From assembly GCA_902599405.1 (NCBI GenBank), contig CACKFO010000006.1:1-64000 (forward strand): 64,000 nucleotides of DNA, read 5' to 3'. Shown here in pieces: positions 44,793-54,558 of the stretch (positions are counted from its first letter, which is position 1; each line of letters begins with the position of its first letter). This stretch comes from an uncultured Alphaproteobacteria bacterium (lineage in GTDB: Bacteria > Pseudomonadota > Alphaproteobacteria > HIMB59). Both the position numbers and the translations under genes were made by a program. The notes beneath the pieces were generated by a model, which saw only the letters and a program-made list of their open reading frames with translations, had not been told where the DNA came from and searched no databases.

Positions 44793-46120
44793 TAATTACA
44801 CGTTTTGCCCCGAGCCCAACTGGTCACCTGCACTTAGGAAATATGAGATCTTGCTTTTTAAATTGGGCATATTCGAAAAAAAATAATGGTAAATTTATTC
44901 TTAGATATGACGACACTGACCAAGAGAGAAGCAAAGATGAATATGTAAAGTCCATAGCATCTGATCTTGATTGGTTAAAAATAAAATATGATGAAACTTT
45001 TTATCAAAGCAAAAGAATTGAGAGATATAATGAACTTTTCGATCAATTAATTTCTTTAAAATTTGTTTATCCATGTTTTGAGTCAAGTGAGGATTTAGAT
45101 ATAAAAAAAAAGTTGCAGTTAAAAACAGGAAAACCTCCAATCTACGATAGATCCTCATTAAATTTATCTAAAGAAGAAATTGAAAAAAAAATAATTCACG
45201 GTAATCAGCCTTATTGGAGATTTAAGCTTTCACAGACTAAAATTAAATGGAATGATTTAGTAAAAGGAGAGACCGAAGTAGATCTAGCTTCTCAATCAGA
45301 TCCTGTTTTAAGGAGGGCTGATGGTAGCTACCTCTACCATTTTCCAAGTGTCGTCGATGATATAGATATGAAAATATCTCACATTATTAGAGGCGAAGAC
45401 CACTTAACTAATTCAGCAATTCATTTAGAATTATTTAAATGTTTAAATTCTGATTTACCTTCATTAGGTCACAATCCATTAATGCTTAATGAGGATGGAA
45501 CAAAACTAAGCAAGAGAAATCTGGACTCAATTTCACTTAAGCAATTTAGAAACAGTGGATATACAGTCAACAGTATTCTATCTTATTTGTATTCACTTGG
45601 TTTAAATTCAGATTATGATTTTGAAACAATTTTAGAGAATAATTTTAGAGATTTTAATTTAGGGGATATTTCTAAAAACTTACCAAAAATTGATATTCAT
45701 AAAATTGACTTTTTTCAAAAAAATTCATTAAGGTCAATGAATTTAAAAGGTTTAAATAATGAATTTCCTGAGCTAGAAGAGTTAGCTTTAAATGAAAGTG
45801 AGTGGGAACTTATTAAAGAAAATGTTGAAAAGTATGAAGATATAAGAAATTTATGGAAAATTATTAATAGAAAAGAAATTAAAATTCAACCTTCAGGTGA
45901 CTTTATCAAACTTTTGATTAAAAATTTGAATGGTATTTCAAATTTTAGTTTTGATGAATATGTCAATTATTTAATGAGTATTGATAAATCACTATCAAAA
46001 AAAGAAATATTTACTAATACACGTTATATACTTACAGGTAATCAAAATGGCCCATCTGTTAAAGACCTATATAATTATTTTGGCCACGAAGGTTTAAAAA
46101 AAATTTTAAATGAATATTAA
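44789..46120 (+). CDS. gltX: Glutamyl-tRNA synthetase
   Basis: A 443-residue class I synthetase. The HIGH-type motif is in RFAPSPTGHLHLGNMRSCF, followed by LRYDDTDQERS, the GEDHLTNSAIHLELFK region and the KMSKS-type GTKLSKRN. The size and anticodon-domain remnants fit the second or shorter bacterial GluRS type. Alphaproteobacteria often carry two GltX copies, one charging tRNA-Gln for GatCAB. Which role this one has cannot be told. It overlaps cysS by 11 nt. Confidence 0.93.
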   Translation: MIITRFAPSPTGHLHLGNMRSCFLNWAYSKKNNGKFILRYDDTDQERSKDEYVKSIASDLDWLKIKYDETFYQSKRIERYNELFDQLISLKFVYPCFESSEDLDIKKKLQLKTGKPPIYDRSSLNLSKEEIEKKIIHGNQPYWRFKLSQTKIKWNDLVKGETEVDLASQSDPVLRRADGSYLYHFPSVVDDIDMKISHIIRGEDHLTNSAIHLELFKCLNSDLPSLGHNPLMLNEDGTKLSKRNLDSISLKQFRNSGYTVNSILSYLYSLGLNSDYDFETILENNFRDFNLGDISKNLPKIDIHKIDFFQKNSLRSMNLKGLNNEFPELEELALNESEWELIKENVEKYEDIRNLWKIINRKEIKIQPSGDFIKLLIKNLNGISNFSFDEYVNYLMSIDKSLSKKEIFTNTRYILTGNQNGPSVKDLYNYFGHEGLKKILNEY

Positions 46121-47444
46121 TCTTTTTAACACTTTAACCAAAAAAAAAGAAAAACTTATACCTATTAATTCATCTGAAGTTAAGATGTATGCTTGTGGAC
46201 CCACCCTTTATAGTAATCCACATATAGGGAACTTCAGACCAATTATAGTTTTTGATATCTTATTCAGAGTCCTAAGACTAATTTTTGGAGAGGATAGTGT
46301 ACGTTACGTCAGAAATATAACAGACATTGATGATAAAATTATAGATAAAGCCAATGAACTTAAAATATCAACAGATGAGTTGGTACATTCTACTCAAAAA
46401 ATATATCAACAAAATCTAAGTTCTTTGTCAATATTATCTCCAACACATGAACCAAAAGCCACAGATTATATTTCAAAAATGATTGAGATGATTACATCTC
46501 TTATTGAAAAAAAATATGCCTATGTATCTGAAGGACACGTTTTATTTGAAGCAAAGAAATTTAAAAGTTATGGTTCTCTCTCTAAGTTTTCATTAAAAGA
46601 CATAATATCTGGTGCAAGAGTAGAAGTTGCCGATTACAAAAAAAATCCTGAAGATTTTGTCCTTTGGAAACCATCAAAAACAAATGAACCTCATTGGGAT
46701 AGCCCATGGGGTAATGGTAGACCTGGATGGCACATAGAGTGTTCAGCTATGATTTCAGAATTACTTGGGGAAACCATTGATATCCATGCGGGCGGTATTG
46801 ATCTTATTTTTCCACATCACGAGAATGAAATTGCTCAGTCAACATGTTGTCATGATAAAAAAATGTCTAACTTTTGGCTCCATAATGGATTTATAAATTT
46901 TAAGGGTGAAAAAATGTCAAAATCTTTAGGAAATACCTCAATTGTTAATGATTTATTATCTAAACACGATCCTGCTGTTCTCAAATATTCACTACTGACT
47001 ACTCATTATCGTCAACCACTTGATTTTTCAAAAGATCTTATAAGTTATAGTGAAAACATCATTAACAAGTGGAGAGAACATATTAAAGAGGTTAATAGCA
47101 AAGAATTAGACTCAGAATTTGTTAATGCACTTTTAGATGACCTAAATACCCCAAAAGCACTGATGAGATTACAGCAAATAATAGCTAACATTAAAAAAGA
47201 CAAGAATAATGATGACTTATTAGCTCATTTTAATAATGGTTTAAGCTTATTAGGATTGAATCCTAGTTTTAATAAAACAGATTTAAACCTTGATAAAGAA
47301 TTTATTGAAAATATGATATCTCGCCGACAAGAGGCTAAAAAAAATAAAAACTTTGAACTAGCAGATAAAATTAGAGATGAGTTATTTAAACAAGGGATTG
47401 TTTTAGAAGACACCAAAAATGGCACAACATGGAAGAAAAACTAG
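46110..47444 (+). CDS. cysS: Cysteinyl-tRNA synthetase
   Basis: A 444-residue class I synthetase with the zinc-binding YACGPTLYSNPHIGNFRP (HIGN form of HIGH), RNITDIDDKIIDKA, GWHIECSAM, the metal-site FPHHENEIAQS and the catalytic KMSKSLGN. These are diagnostic of CysRS. It overlaps gltX by 11 nt and cimA by 16 nt, so translation of the three genes is likely coupled. Confidence 0.97.
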   Translation: MNINLFNTLTKKKEKLIPINSSEVKMYACGPTLYSNPHIGNFRPIIVFDILFRVLRLIFGEDSVRYVRNITDIDDKIIDKANELKISTDELVHSTQKIYQQNLSSLSILSPTHEPKATDYISKMIEMITSLIEKKYAYVSEGHVLFEAKKFKSYGSLSKFSLKDIISGARVEVADYKKNPEDFVLWKPSKTNEPHWDSPWGNGRPGWHIECSAMISELLGETIDIHAGGIDLIFPHHENEIAQSTCCHDKKMSNFWLHNGFINFKGEKMSKSLGNTSIVNDLLSKHDPAVLKYSLLTTHYRQPLDFSKDLISYSENIINKWREHIKEVNSKELDSEFVNALLDDLNTPKALMRLQQIIANIKKDKNNDDLLAHFNNGLSLLGLNPSFNKTDLNLDKEFIENMISRRQEAKKNKNFELADKIRDELFKQGIVLEDTKNGTTWKKN

Positions 47445-49021
47445 AAAATAAAATTTATTTTTTTGACACTACATTAAGAGATGGTCAACAAACTACCGGT
47501 GTTGATTTTACCGTAGATGATAAAATCAAATTCTCTAATGCTCTCGATGAATTAGGTTTAGATTATATTGAGGGTGGTTGGCCTGGGTCAAATCCAACTG
47601 ATGATAGTTTTTTTAATTCTACAACAAATTTTAAAAATTCTAGTTTGGTTGCTTTTGGAATGACCAGAAGACCTAATACAAGTGTTTCAAACGATCCAGG
47701 TCTAAATACTTTAATTAATACAAATGTAAAACATATTTGCATTGTTGGGAAATCATCTTCATATCAGGTCGAAAAGGCTTTAGGCATTTCAAAATCTGAT
47801 AACCTAAAAATGATTGGTGAGAGTATCGCTCATATCAATGAAAAAGGTTTAGAGGCAATGTATGATGCTGAGCATTTTTTTGATGGATATAAATCAGATC
47901 CTAAATTTGCATTAGATTGTTTAACTGAGGCTTTAAATAATGGAGCTAGGTGGATAGTATTGTGTGATACTAATGGTGGTACTCTGCCAAATGAAGTAGA
48001 GACAATTGTTCAAGAAGTAACAAAATATATACCAGGTGCAAAACTTGGCATCCATGCGCATAATGATACAGAAAATGCAGTTGCCAACTCACTAGCTGCT
48101 GTGCGAGCAGGAGTGAGACAAATTCAAGGCACAATTAATGGATTAGGAGAAAGGTGTGGAAATGCTAATTTAGTATCTCTTATTCCCTCAATAATTTTGA
48201 AAACAAAATTTGAAACTAGTATTCCTAAAGAAAAATTATCAGCCTTAAAGAAAACCTCATTGCTTTTAGATGAAATTTTAAATCGTATGCCAAATACTCA
48301 GCAAGCCTATGTTGGTGAAAATGCCTTTTCACATAAAGGAGGTTTGCATGTTTCAGCAATTAACAAAGACCCTAAAACATATGAGCATATAGACCCAGAA
48401 ATAGTAGGTAATACCAGAAAAATTGTAATTTCTGATCAATCTGGCCGATCTAATATCATATCTCTTTTAAATACTGTTGGTATTAAACCAGATGATCATT
48501 CAGATAAATTAGATTTTTTACTCCAAAAAGTAAAAGAGAGAGAATTTAAGGGTTACGCTTACGATCAGGCAATTGCGAGTTTTGAGATACTAGCTAGACA
48601 AACTCTTTTCGGTATCCCAGAGTACTTTGAATTAAAAAGATTTAAAGTTATTGATGATAGAAGATGGAATGCTAAAGGAGAATTAGTAACTGAGTCTGAA
48701 GCAACTGTAAGGATAGAAGTTGAAAAAAAAGAATACATGAATGTAGAAGTAGGAAATGGTCCAGTAAATGCTTTGGACAAAGCTTTAAGAAAATCATTAA
48801 TGGGCTTTTACCCTGCTTTAGAGGATTTAGAATTAACTGATTTTAAGGTAAGAATTTTATCCTCAGAAAAAGGAACAGATGCAATAGTTCGTGTTCTTAT
48901 CGAGACAAAGGATCAAAAAGGATCCATTTGGACAACAGTAGGTGTCTCTACTAATATAATTGATGCGTCTTATAACGCCCTTAGAGAGAGCTTAATTTAT
49001 AAATTAATTAAGTCCTCTTGA
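47429..49021 (+). CDS. cimA: (R)-citramalate synthase CimA
   Basis: A 530-residue TIM-barrel acyltransferase of the isopropylmalate/citramalate synthase family. FFDTTLRDGQQTTGVDFTVDD, YIEGGWPGSNPTD, CDTNGGTLPNEV, GIHAHNDTENAVANSLAAV and GTINGLGERCGNANL are visible, and a LeuA-type regulatory domain occupies the C-terminus. The GWPGSNPTD form is typical of the citramalate branch (TIGR00977), which feeds 2-oxobutyrate into isoleucine synthesis from pyruvate without threonine. Its stop shares TTGA with trmJ. Confidence 0.88.
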   Translation: MEEKLENKIYFFDTTLRDGQQTTGVDFTVDDKIKFSNALDELGLDYIEGGWPGSNPTDDSFFNSTTNFKNSSLVAFGMTRRPNTSVSNDPGLNTLINTNVKHICIVGKSSSYQVEKALGISKSDNLKMIGESIAHINEKGLEAMYDAEHFFDGYKSDPKFALDCLTEALNNGARWIVLCDTNGGTLPNEVETIVQEVTKYIPGAKLGIHAHNDTENAVANSLAAVRAGVRQIQGTINGLGERCGNANLVSLIPSIILKTKFETSIPKEKLSALKKTSLLLDEILNRMPNTQQAYVGENAFSHKGGLHVSAINKDPKTYEHIDPEIVGNTRKIVISDQSGRSNIISLLNTVGIKPDDHSDKLDFLLQKVKEREFKGYAYDQAIASFEILARQTLFGIPEYFELKRFKVIDDRRWNAKGELVTESEATVRIEVEKKEYMNVEVGNGPVNALDKALRKSLMGFYPALEDLELTDFKVRILSSEKGTDAIVRVLIETKDQKGSIWTTVGVSTNIIDASYNALRESLIYKLIKSS

Positions 49022-49707
49022 AAAAAACAATTCAATTTATATTAAACAAACCCCAGTTATCTGAAAATGTTGGTATGTCTCTAAGATCAATAGGATGTTT
49101 TGGTTTTGAGAACTTATCCTTAGTAAGTCCAAGAAAAATTTGGCCTAATGATAAGGGAATAAAATCTGCAAAGCATTTTTCATACTTAGTTAAAAAAGTT
49201 AAGGTGTATCAATCAATACCAGAAGCCATGAAAGGTAGTGATATCTTAATTGCAACGTCAATCAGGAAAAGAGACTTTCACATACCTCCAATAAAAGTAA
49301 ATGAAATATCTAAACTAAAATCGAAAAAAATATCAATTTTGTTTGGTCAAGAAAATAATGGATTGTCTAATAAGGAGATATCGCATGCTAATTTTCTATT
49401 GTCTCTACCTACATACAACAAGAGTTCGCTCAATTTATCTCATACTGTAGCTTTAATTGCTTATGAATTGAGTCAAATATCTCTATCTAATATTAATCCA
49501 ACTTTTGAAAATTCTCCCGCAAGCTCAAAAGATATTGAAAAATTTTTATCATTTCTGATGAAAATACTAGAAAGAAGAAAATTTACATCAATCTCATCCA
49601 AAAGAGATAATTTAGAAATATCTTTAAGAAATTTTTTAAAAACATCAAAAATAGACCAAAAACAAATAAAAACAGCCTATGGAATTTTAAAATTTATTAC
49701 AAAATAA
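49018..49707 (+). CDS. trmJ: tRNA (cytidine/uridine-2'-O-)-methyltransferase TrmJ-like
   Basis: A 229-residue SPOUT methyltransferase starting at a TTG in a TTGA overlap with cimA. Motifs are LNKPQLSENVGMSLRSIGCFGF, ILIATSIRKRDF (motif 1 region), ILFGQENNGLSNKEI (motif 2) and LPTYNKSSLNLSHTVALIAYEL (motif 3). The motif set is that of TrmJ, which methylates position 32 in the anticodon loop. A helical C-terminal extension is present as in TrmJ but not TrmL. Confidence 0.87.
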   Translation: MKKTIQFILNKPQLSENVGMSLRSIGCFGFENLSLVSPRKIWPNDKGIKSAKHFSYLVKKVKVYQSIPEAMKGSDILIATSIRKRDFHIPPIKVNEISKLKSKKISILFGQENNGLSNKEISHANFLLSLPTYNKSSLNLSHTVALIAYELSQISLSNINPTFENSPASSKDIEKFLSFLMKILERRKFTSISSKRDNLEISLRNFLKTSKIDQKQIKTAYGILKFITK

Positions 49708-49708
49708 A

Positions 49709-49736
49709 TTGACTTAAAAGGCTAAATCTATATAAA
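49709..49736 (+). promoter_or_regulatory. Predicted rpsD promoter
   Basis: A -35 box TTGACT (49709-49714), 16-nt spacer and -10 box TATAAA (49731-49736) lie immediately after the trmJ stop. The ATG is only 10 nt after the -10 box, so the predicted leader is about 4 nt, with no Shine-Dalgarno sequence. Confidence 0.6.
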
Positions 49737-49746
49737 TCACCAATTC

Positions 49747-50364
49747 ATGACAAAAAGACTATCGTCAAAACATAAAATTGATAGAAGACTTGGCCTAAAT
49801 TTATGGGGTAGACCTAAAAGTCCTTTTAATAGAAGACCCTATGGTCCTGGCCAACATGGTCAAGCAAGAAGAAGAAAACCATCTGATTTTGGAGTTCAAT
49901 TAGCAGCTAAACAAAAGCTCAAAAAATATTATGGCGATATTACTGAGAAACAATTTTTAAAAATTTATCAAGCAGCTTCTAGAAAAAAAGGCGATACTAG
50001 TCAAATTTTAATTGAACTTTTAGAACGAAGATTAGATGCTGTTGTGTTTAGACTAAAGTTTGCTCCAACTGTATTTTCCGCAAGACAACTAGTAAATCAC
50101 GGGCACGTTTTGGTAAACGGTAAAGTAGTAAATAAAAAATCTTATCAGGTTAATGATGGTGATGAAATATCCCTTCAACAAACTAGCCAGAATATTCCGA
50201 TGATAATTCAAACATTAAGCTCTAATGAAAGAGATGTTCCTGAGTATTTACAACTAGAAATATCAAAATGTCTTGGTAAATTTGTTAGAGGACCTCAATT
50301 GACAGATGTTCCTTACCCTGTTCAAATGGAACCTAATTTAGTCGTTGAATTCTACTCTAGATAA
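49747..50364 (+). CDS. rpsD: 30S ribosomal protein S4
   Basis: A 205-residue primary rRNA-binding protein of the small subunit. It has the typical [19 protein letters not shown] start of the alphaproteobacterial form, [29 protein letters not shown] and an S4 domain [32 protein letters not shown] (shown in part). The gene stands outside the main ribosomal clusters, as usual in the class, and has its own strong promoter. Confidence 0.98.
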   Translation: MTKRLSSKHKIDRRLGLNLWGRPKSPFNRRPYGPGQHGQARRRKPSDFGVQLAAKQKLKKYYGDITEKQFLKIYQAASRKKGDTSQILIELLERRLDAVVFRLKFAPTVFSARQLVNHGHVLVNGKVVNKKSYQVNDGDEISLQQTSQNIPMIIQTLSSNERDVPEYLQLEISKCLGKFVRGPQLTDVPYPVQMEPNLVVEFYSR

Positions 50365-50423
50365 CTAATAGTTAATAATCTATTCAATTAATCTAACAGC
50401 GCATAAATTTCGAAGAGATATTT

Positions 50424-50876
50424 ATGAAAATAAAAATACTAACAGTCATATTTTTTCTTTTTATTACAAGCCTTTTCGCTGCTGGATCTAGCTCCGATGA
50501 TAGTGCTAAAACTAATTATGGAAAAGATTATAAGTCAGCAATTAAGCTAATAAGAAGCAAAGATTATGATAAGGCAATAAGAAAGCTGAAGACTCTTACA
50601 ACTGCTAGTTCAACAGATTTTACTAAAGCTGATGTTTACAATGAGTTAGGTTTTGCTTACAGAAAAAGTGAAGACTTTGATAATGCAGCAAAATATTACA
50701 AAAAAGCTCTTGAATTAGACCCAGAACACTTAGGTGCTATCGAATACCAAGGTGAGATGTATGTAGATCTTGGTCAAAAAGAAAATGCCCTAAATAATTT
50801 AGCTTTACTTAAAAAACTAGTTGGAGAAAATAATTCTTATTATAAAGAATTAAATAATTATATTTCAAATAACTAA
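50424..50876 (+). CDS. Exported TPR protein
   Basis: A 150-residue protein with a signal peptide (about residues 1-20, ending LFAAGSSS). The mature part carries tandem tetratricopeptide units: YKSAIKLIRSKDYDKAIRKL, DVYNELGFAYRKSEDFDNAAKYYKKALELDPEH and GAIEYQGEMYVDLGQKENAL. TPR proteins act as binding scaffolds, and the partner here is unknown. AAGAGA ahead of the ATG is a fair ribosome-binding site. A terminator follows, so it is probably transcribed alone. Confidence 0.8.
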   Translation: MKIKILTVIFFLFITSLFAAGSSSDDSAKTNYGKDYKSAIKLIRSKDYDKAIRKLKTLTTASSTDFTKADVYNELGFAYRKSEDFDNAAKYYKKALELDPEHLGAIEYQGEMYVDLGQKENALNNLALLKKLVGENNSYYKELNNYISNN

Positions 50877-50881
50877 TGAGA

Positions 50882-50906
50882 GGGGCAAAATAAATGCCCC
50901 TTTTTT
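50882..50906 (+). terminator. Rho-independent terminator after the TPR gene
   Basis: A 6-bp GC-rich stem (GGGGCA / TGCCCC) with a 7-nt A/T loop is followed by six T residues. It ends the plus-strand TPR transcript and lies beside the convergent grxD stop, so it may also help end the purine operon on the minus strand. Confidence 0.85.
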
Positions 50907-51246
50907 AATTTACTTCAGTTTTAATGCCTTTTGTGTTAAGCAATTCTAGAAGTTCACCAGACTCAGCCATTTCTTTCATAATATCACAACCACCTACAAA
51001 TTCTTTTTTTATGTAAAGTTGAGGTATCGTAGGCCAATTTGAATAAGTTTTTATACCTTCTCTAATGTTGTTATCTTCAAGTACATTACAATGGCCAAAC
51101 TCAACCCCAGTTTTTTTTAAAATTGCGCTTGCGACTGACGAGAAACCACACATAGGAAAGTCAGGGTTACCTTTCATAAATAGGAAAACTTCATTATCTC
51201 CAATCATTTTTTCAATTTGTTCTTTTGTACTACTCTCTAATTCCAT
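50905..51246 (-). CDS. grxD: Monothiol glutaredoxin, Grx4/GrxD type
   Basis: A 113-residue glutaredoxin with the CGFS active site at residues 33-36 (PMCGFSSVA), the WPTIPQLYIKKEFVGGCDI segment and normal length. CGFS glutaredoxins bind and transfer [2Fe-2S] clusters, usually as a partner of BolA. The bolA gene lies directly upstream with a one-base overlap, which supports a joint role in iron-sulfur trafficking. Confidence 0.96.
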   Translation of the reverse strand: MELESSTKEQIEKMIGDNEVFLFMKGNPDFPMCGFSSVASAILKKTGVEFGHCNVLEDNNIREGIKTYSNWPTIPQLYIKKEFVGGCDIMKEMAESGELLELLNTKGIKTEVN

Positions 51247-51479
51247 TATTTTGTTCCTTTCGTTTTTAATTGCATAGCATGAAGCTCTTTATCCATTAAT
51301 CCATCTAATAATTTGTAAACTAACTGGTGTTGTTGTATACGTGACAATCCGTTAAACATATCACTTTCAATTTCAACTGAATAATGATCGTTATCACCGG
51401 CAAGATCCTCAATTACAATTTTAGAGTTTGGAAATTTGTTCTCTAGGAGTCCTTCTAATTTTTTTTGTTCAATAGGCAT
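51246..51479 (-). CDS. BolA-family protein
   Basis: A 77-residue BolA-fold protein with IVIEDLAGDNDHYSVEIESDMFNGLSRIQQHQLVY (shown in part by DLAGDNDHYSVEI) and the C-terminal LHAMQLKTK that holds the conserved histidine used for cluster coordination. The short form resembles IbaG/BolA2. It starts one base after purL ends and overlaps grxD by a TAATG, so it is the penultimate gene of the purine operon. Confidence 0.93.
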   Translation of the reverse strand: MPIEQKKLEGLLENKFPNSKIVIEDLAGDNDHYSVEIESDMFNGLSRIQQHQLVYKLLDGLMDKELHAMQLKTKGTK

Positions 51480-53645
51480 CTAACTAATTATCTTCTCAAA
51501 ATCATTACGATATTTATTCATAATATCAAAATAGTCAAATTTTTTAGAGTTTATCTCAATACCTTCTTTAATTATCTGCCCAATTTCGAGGTATTCAGCA
51601 CCTTTTTTTGTCAGAAATGAAGTTACTTCTTCAAAATCTTTGCTTCTGATTTCAATAACATATCCAGCACTATATTCGCAGAATAAATCAATAGGATCAG
51701 GGACCTTGACCCTAAAACCCATATCCTTATATTGCATTTTTAATAACGCCGAAAAGATACCCCCTCTGGAAATATCATTGCAAGACATAATGCATTTCAA
51801 ATCTGATAATTCCAAAACACAATTTGCAATTTTTTTCTCAAAATCTAGATCTAATACCTCTAAGTCATTAAATTCACATATGTTAAAAGCAATTTTTTGA
51901 TCTTGTAATAAGTAAGGACTACAATTTTTTGTTAATTGTTTTCCTAAAATAAGGATCTTATTACCAATTTCACAAAACTTATTTGTGTTTATTTTATTTA
52001 AATCCATATTGGAACCTACCATTCCTATTACAGGTGTAGGCTTAATTGGTATTTCATTTGTCTGGTTATATAAAGATACATTACCTGAAACAATAGGTGT
52101 ATTGAATTTTACAGCCGCAGTTTTTAATCCATTAATAGATAAAACCAACTCTCCCATAATGTTTGGATCTAAAGGACTTGCAAAGTTAAGGTTATTTGTA
52201 ATCGCTAAAGGATTAATATTGCATGCAATTAGATTTCTATATGACTCAGCAACCGTATATTTCATTCCTTCATATGGATTGATTCTAATGTATAATGGAT
52301 TGCAGTCGGTAGATGCACCAATAACTTTTTGTGTTCCGTGAATCTTTACTATACCTGATGATTGACCTGGTTCTCTGATAGTATCTCCCATCACAGTAGA
52401 GTCATATTGATCGAAAACCCAACTTTTATCTAAATAATTAAGATTTGTAAGAAGGTTAATTATCATATCTTCCAATTTAATTTTTGAAAAATCAAAATCT
52501 TTGTTTTTTCTTTTTCTTGGGATGTAAAACTCTCTATCGTATTCAGGAGCATCATCAACAATTATTTCTACTGGAAGATCGACAACTTTTTTATTATTTG
52601 ACTCAAACACAACTCTTTTAGTTTCTGTAATTTCTCCAATGACTTCATAATCAATTTGCCATTTTTGAAGAATTTCTCTGACTTTACGATTATTTTTTTT
52701 ATCGATAACAGCTAGCATTCTTTCTTGGCTTTCAGATAAAAGTATCTCATAGGCGCTCAGTGGTTGCCTCAATGGAATTTTATCAAGATTGATATAAACA
52801 CCTACATTTCCTTTTGAAGCCATTTCTACACTGGAGGAGGTAATACCCGCAGCTCCCATATCTTGCATAGACTCTATTAATCCTGATGACATTAATTCTA
52901 AGCAACCCTCCATTAAAAGTTTTTCCATGAAGGGATCACCAACTTGTACAGAGGGTCTTTTTTCATCCTCATCTTCCTCTGAAAAAACATCAGAGGCCAT
53001 ACTTGCTCCATGAATTCCATCTTTTCCAGTTTTAGATCCAATGTAAACAATAAGGCCACCAATAGATTTTGGTTTAGAATAAAAAATTTTATCTTTTTGA
53101 ACATGTCCCACAGCCATAGCATTAACCAAATTATTAAAATCATATGTTGACTCAAACTCACACTCACCACCAATATTAGGAATTCCAATACAGTTACCAT
53201 AGTGTCCAATTCCATGAACCACACCATTTAACAAGTATTTTGTCTTTTCAGTTTCTATTAAACCAAATCTAATTGAGTCAAGAGTAGCAATTGGTCTCGC
53301 TCCCATTGTAAATATATCTCGTAGTATACCTCCAACACCAGTTGCTGAACCGTTGAAAGGTTCTATGTAACTTGGATGATTGTGGCTTTCTATTTTAAAC
53401 GCAATACCATCGTTATCTTGCAAATCAATTACACCAGCGTTTTCTCCTGGTCCCTGAATTACAATTTCATTATCTGTGGGGAGTTTCTTAAGCCATTTTT
53501 TTGAAGTTTTATAACAACAGTGTTCATTCCACATAGCAGAAAAAATACCCAATTCCTCAATGCTTAAGTCTCTGTTTAGATATTTCCTAATGACCTGGAA
53601 TTCATCTAAAGTTAAACCGTGCTGAAGTATTAACTCTTCATTCAT
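51480..53645 (-). CDS. purL: Phosphoribosylformylglycinamidine synthase subunit PurL
   Basis: A 721-residue small-type PurL, the ATP-dependent synthetase subunit of the three-part FGAM synthase. It has IQGPGENAGVIDL, FKIESHNHPSYIEPF, ATGVGGILRDIFTMGARP, GDPFMEKLLMEGCLEL and QDMGAAGITSSSVEMASKG. The small form requires separate PurQ and PurS, both encoded directly upstream. Its ATG overlaps the purQ stop as ATGA. Confidence 0.98.
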   Translation of the reverse strand: MNEELILQHGLTLDEFQVIRKYLNRDLSIEELGIFSAMWNEHCCYKTSKKWLKKLPTDNEIVIQGPGENAGVIDLQDNDGIAFKIESHNHPSYIEPFNGSATGVGGILRDIFTMGARPIATLDSIRFGLIETEKTKYLLNGVVHGIGHYGNCIGIPNIGGECEFESTYDFNNLVNAMAVGHVQKDKIFYSKPKSIGGLIVYIGSKTGKDGIHGASMASDVFSEEDEDEKRPSVQVGDPFMEKLLMEGCLELMSSGLIESMQDMGAAGITSSSVEMASKGNVGVYINLDKIPLRQPLSAYEILLSESQERMLAVIDKKNNRKVREILQKWQIDYEVIGEITETKRVVFESNNKKVVDLPVEIIVDDAPEYDREFYIPRKRKNKDFDFSKIKLEDMIINLLTNLNYLDKSWVFDQYDSTVMGDTIREPGQSSGIVKIHGTQKVIGASTDCNPLYIRINPYEGMKYTVAESYRNLIACNINPLAITNNLNFASPLDPNIMGELVLSINGLKTAAVKFNTPIVSGNVSLYNQTNEIPIKPTPVIGMVGSNMDLNKINTNKFCEIGNKILILGKQLTKNCSPYLLQDQKIAFNICEFNDLEVLDLDFEKKIANCVLELSDLKCIMSCNDISRGGIFSALLKMQYKDMGFRVKVPDPIDLFCEYSAGYVIEIRSKDFEEVTSFLTKKGAEYLEIGQIIKEGIEINSKKFDYFDIMNKYRNDFEKIIS

Positions 53646-54322
53646 GAAATTAACGACTCTATAATAAGTCTTCCATCTTGTGATTGATGAAAATCAGAAT
53701 ATGCTCTCTCGGGATGAGGCATCATTCCAAGAACATTCTTTTTTTTGTTTGTAATACCTGCGATAGCCTCTATTGAACCATTTATATTTTCTTCATTATT
53801 TGAGAATTCACCTTTGCAATATTCAAATGCAATTTGTTCATTATTTTTTAATAAATTTAAAGTTTCAGTATCACAATAAAAATTTCCCTCATTATGAGCT
53901 ACAGGTATTTGAAGAACCTGATTATCTTTGATTGATAAATTAAAATTATTTTGAAATTTTTTTTTAATAAAACAATTTTTTCCTAAAAATTTAAGTTTTT
54001 TATTTCGAATTAATGCTCCTTCAAGAAGTCCAATTTCAGTTAAAATTTGAAAGCCATTACAAATACCTAATAAATATCTATTATCATTTGCATGTTTGAC
54101 AACTTCATTAATAATTTTACTTTTTGATGCCATTGCTCCTGATCTTAAATAATCACCAAAGCTAAAACCCCCAGGTAAAATTACTAAATCAACTTTTGGC
54201 AATGATGTCTCCTCATGCCATATATTATGAACCTCACCTTTAGTTAAATCTTTTAAGTAGCATAAGGCGTCTCTGTCACAATTAGATCCAGGAAATGTTA
54301 TAACAGCAGATTTAAAACTCAT
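53642..54322 (-). CDS. purQ: Phosphoribosylformylglycinamidine synthase glutaminase subunit PurQ
   Basis: A 226-residue class I glutamine amidotransferase. The start VITFPGSNCDRDAL, VDLVILPGGFSFGDYLRSGAMA, the nucleophile-elbow cysteine in LLGICNGFQIL and the catalytic His-x-Glu in MMPHPERA are present. It supplies ammonia to PurL. Both ends overlap neighbouring genes by 4 nt. Confidence 0.98.
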   Translation of the reverse strand: MSFKSAVITFPGSNCDRDALCYLKDLTKGEVHNIWHEETSLPKVDLVILPGGFSFGDYLRSGAMASKSKIINEVVKHANDNRYLLGICNGFQILTEIGLLEGALIRNKKLKFLGKNCFIKKKFQNNFNLSIKDNQVLQIPVAHNEGNFYCDTETLNLLKNNEQIAFEYCKGEFSNNEENINGSIEAIAGITNKKKNVLGMMPHPERAYSDFHQSQDGRLIIESLIS

Positions 54323-54558
54323 CCAAGCACTTCGTACTCTTCAATAATATCGTTGACTAGAAGTTTTTTGCAAGCAGAGTCGATTTTTTGTACTTTTTCC
54401 TCTTTGCTTATATTATCGGGTAAATCTAATTCAATGAGTTTTCCCTGTCGGATATTTGAAAATTCTGTAAATCCTAAACTATTAAGTGACTGTTCAATTA
54501 CTTTTCCCTGTGGTTCTAAAATTTGGCCTTTAAGTCTTACTAAAATTTTTATTCGCAT
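54319..54558 (-). CDS. purS: Phosphoribosylformylglycinamidine synthase subunit PurS
   Basis: A 79-residue protein matching PurS, with ILVRLKGQILEPQGKVIEQSLNSLGF (shown in part by LEPQGKVIEQSL) and the GKLIELDL strand. PurS bridges PurQ and PurL in the three-subunit enzyme. It lies between purC and purQ with one- and four-base overlaps. Confidence 0.95.
   Translation of the reverse strand: MRIKILVRLKGQILEPQGKVIEQSLNSLGFTEFSNIRQGKLIELDLPDNISKEEKVQKIDSACKKLLVNDIIEEYEVLG

Noticed and set aside
52913-53227. 104-residue frame overlapping purL on the same strand
   Set aside because: It is a frame-shifted reading of conserved PurL sequence.
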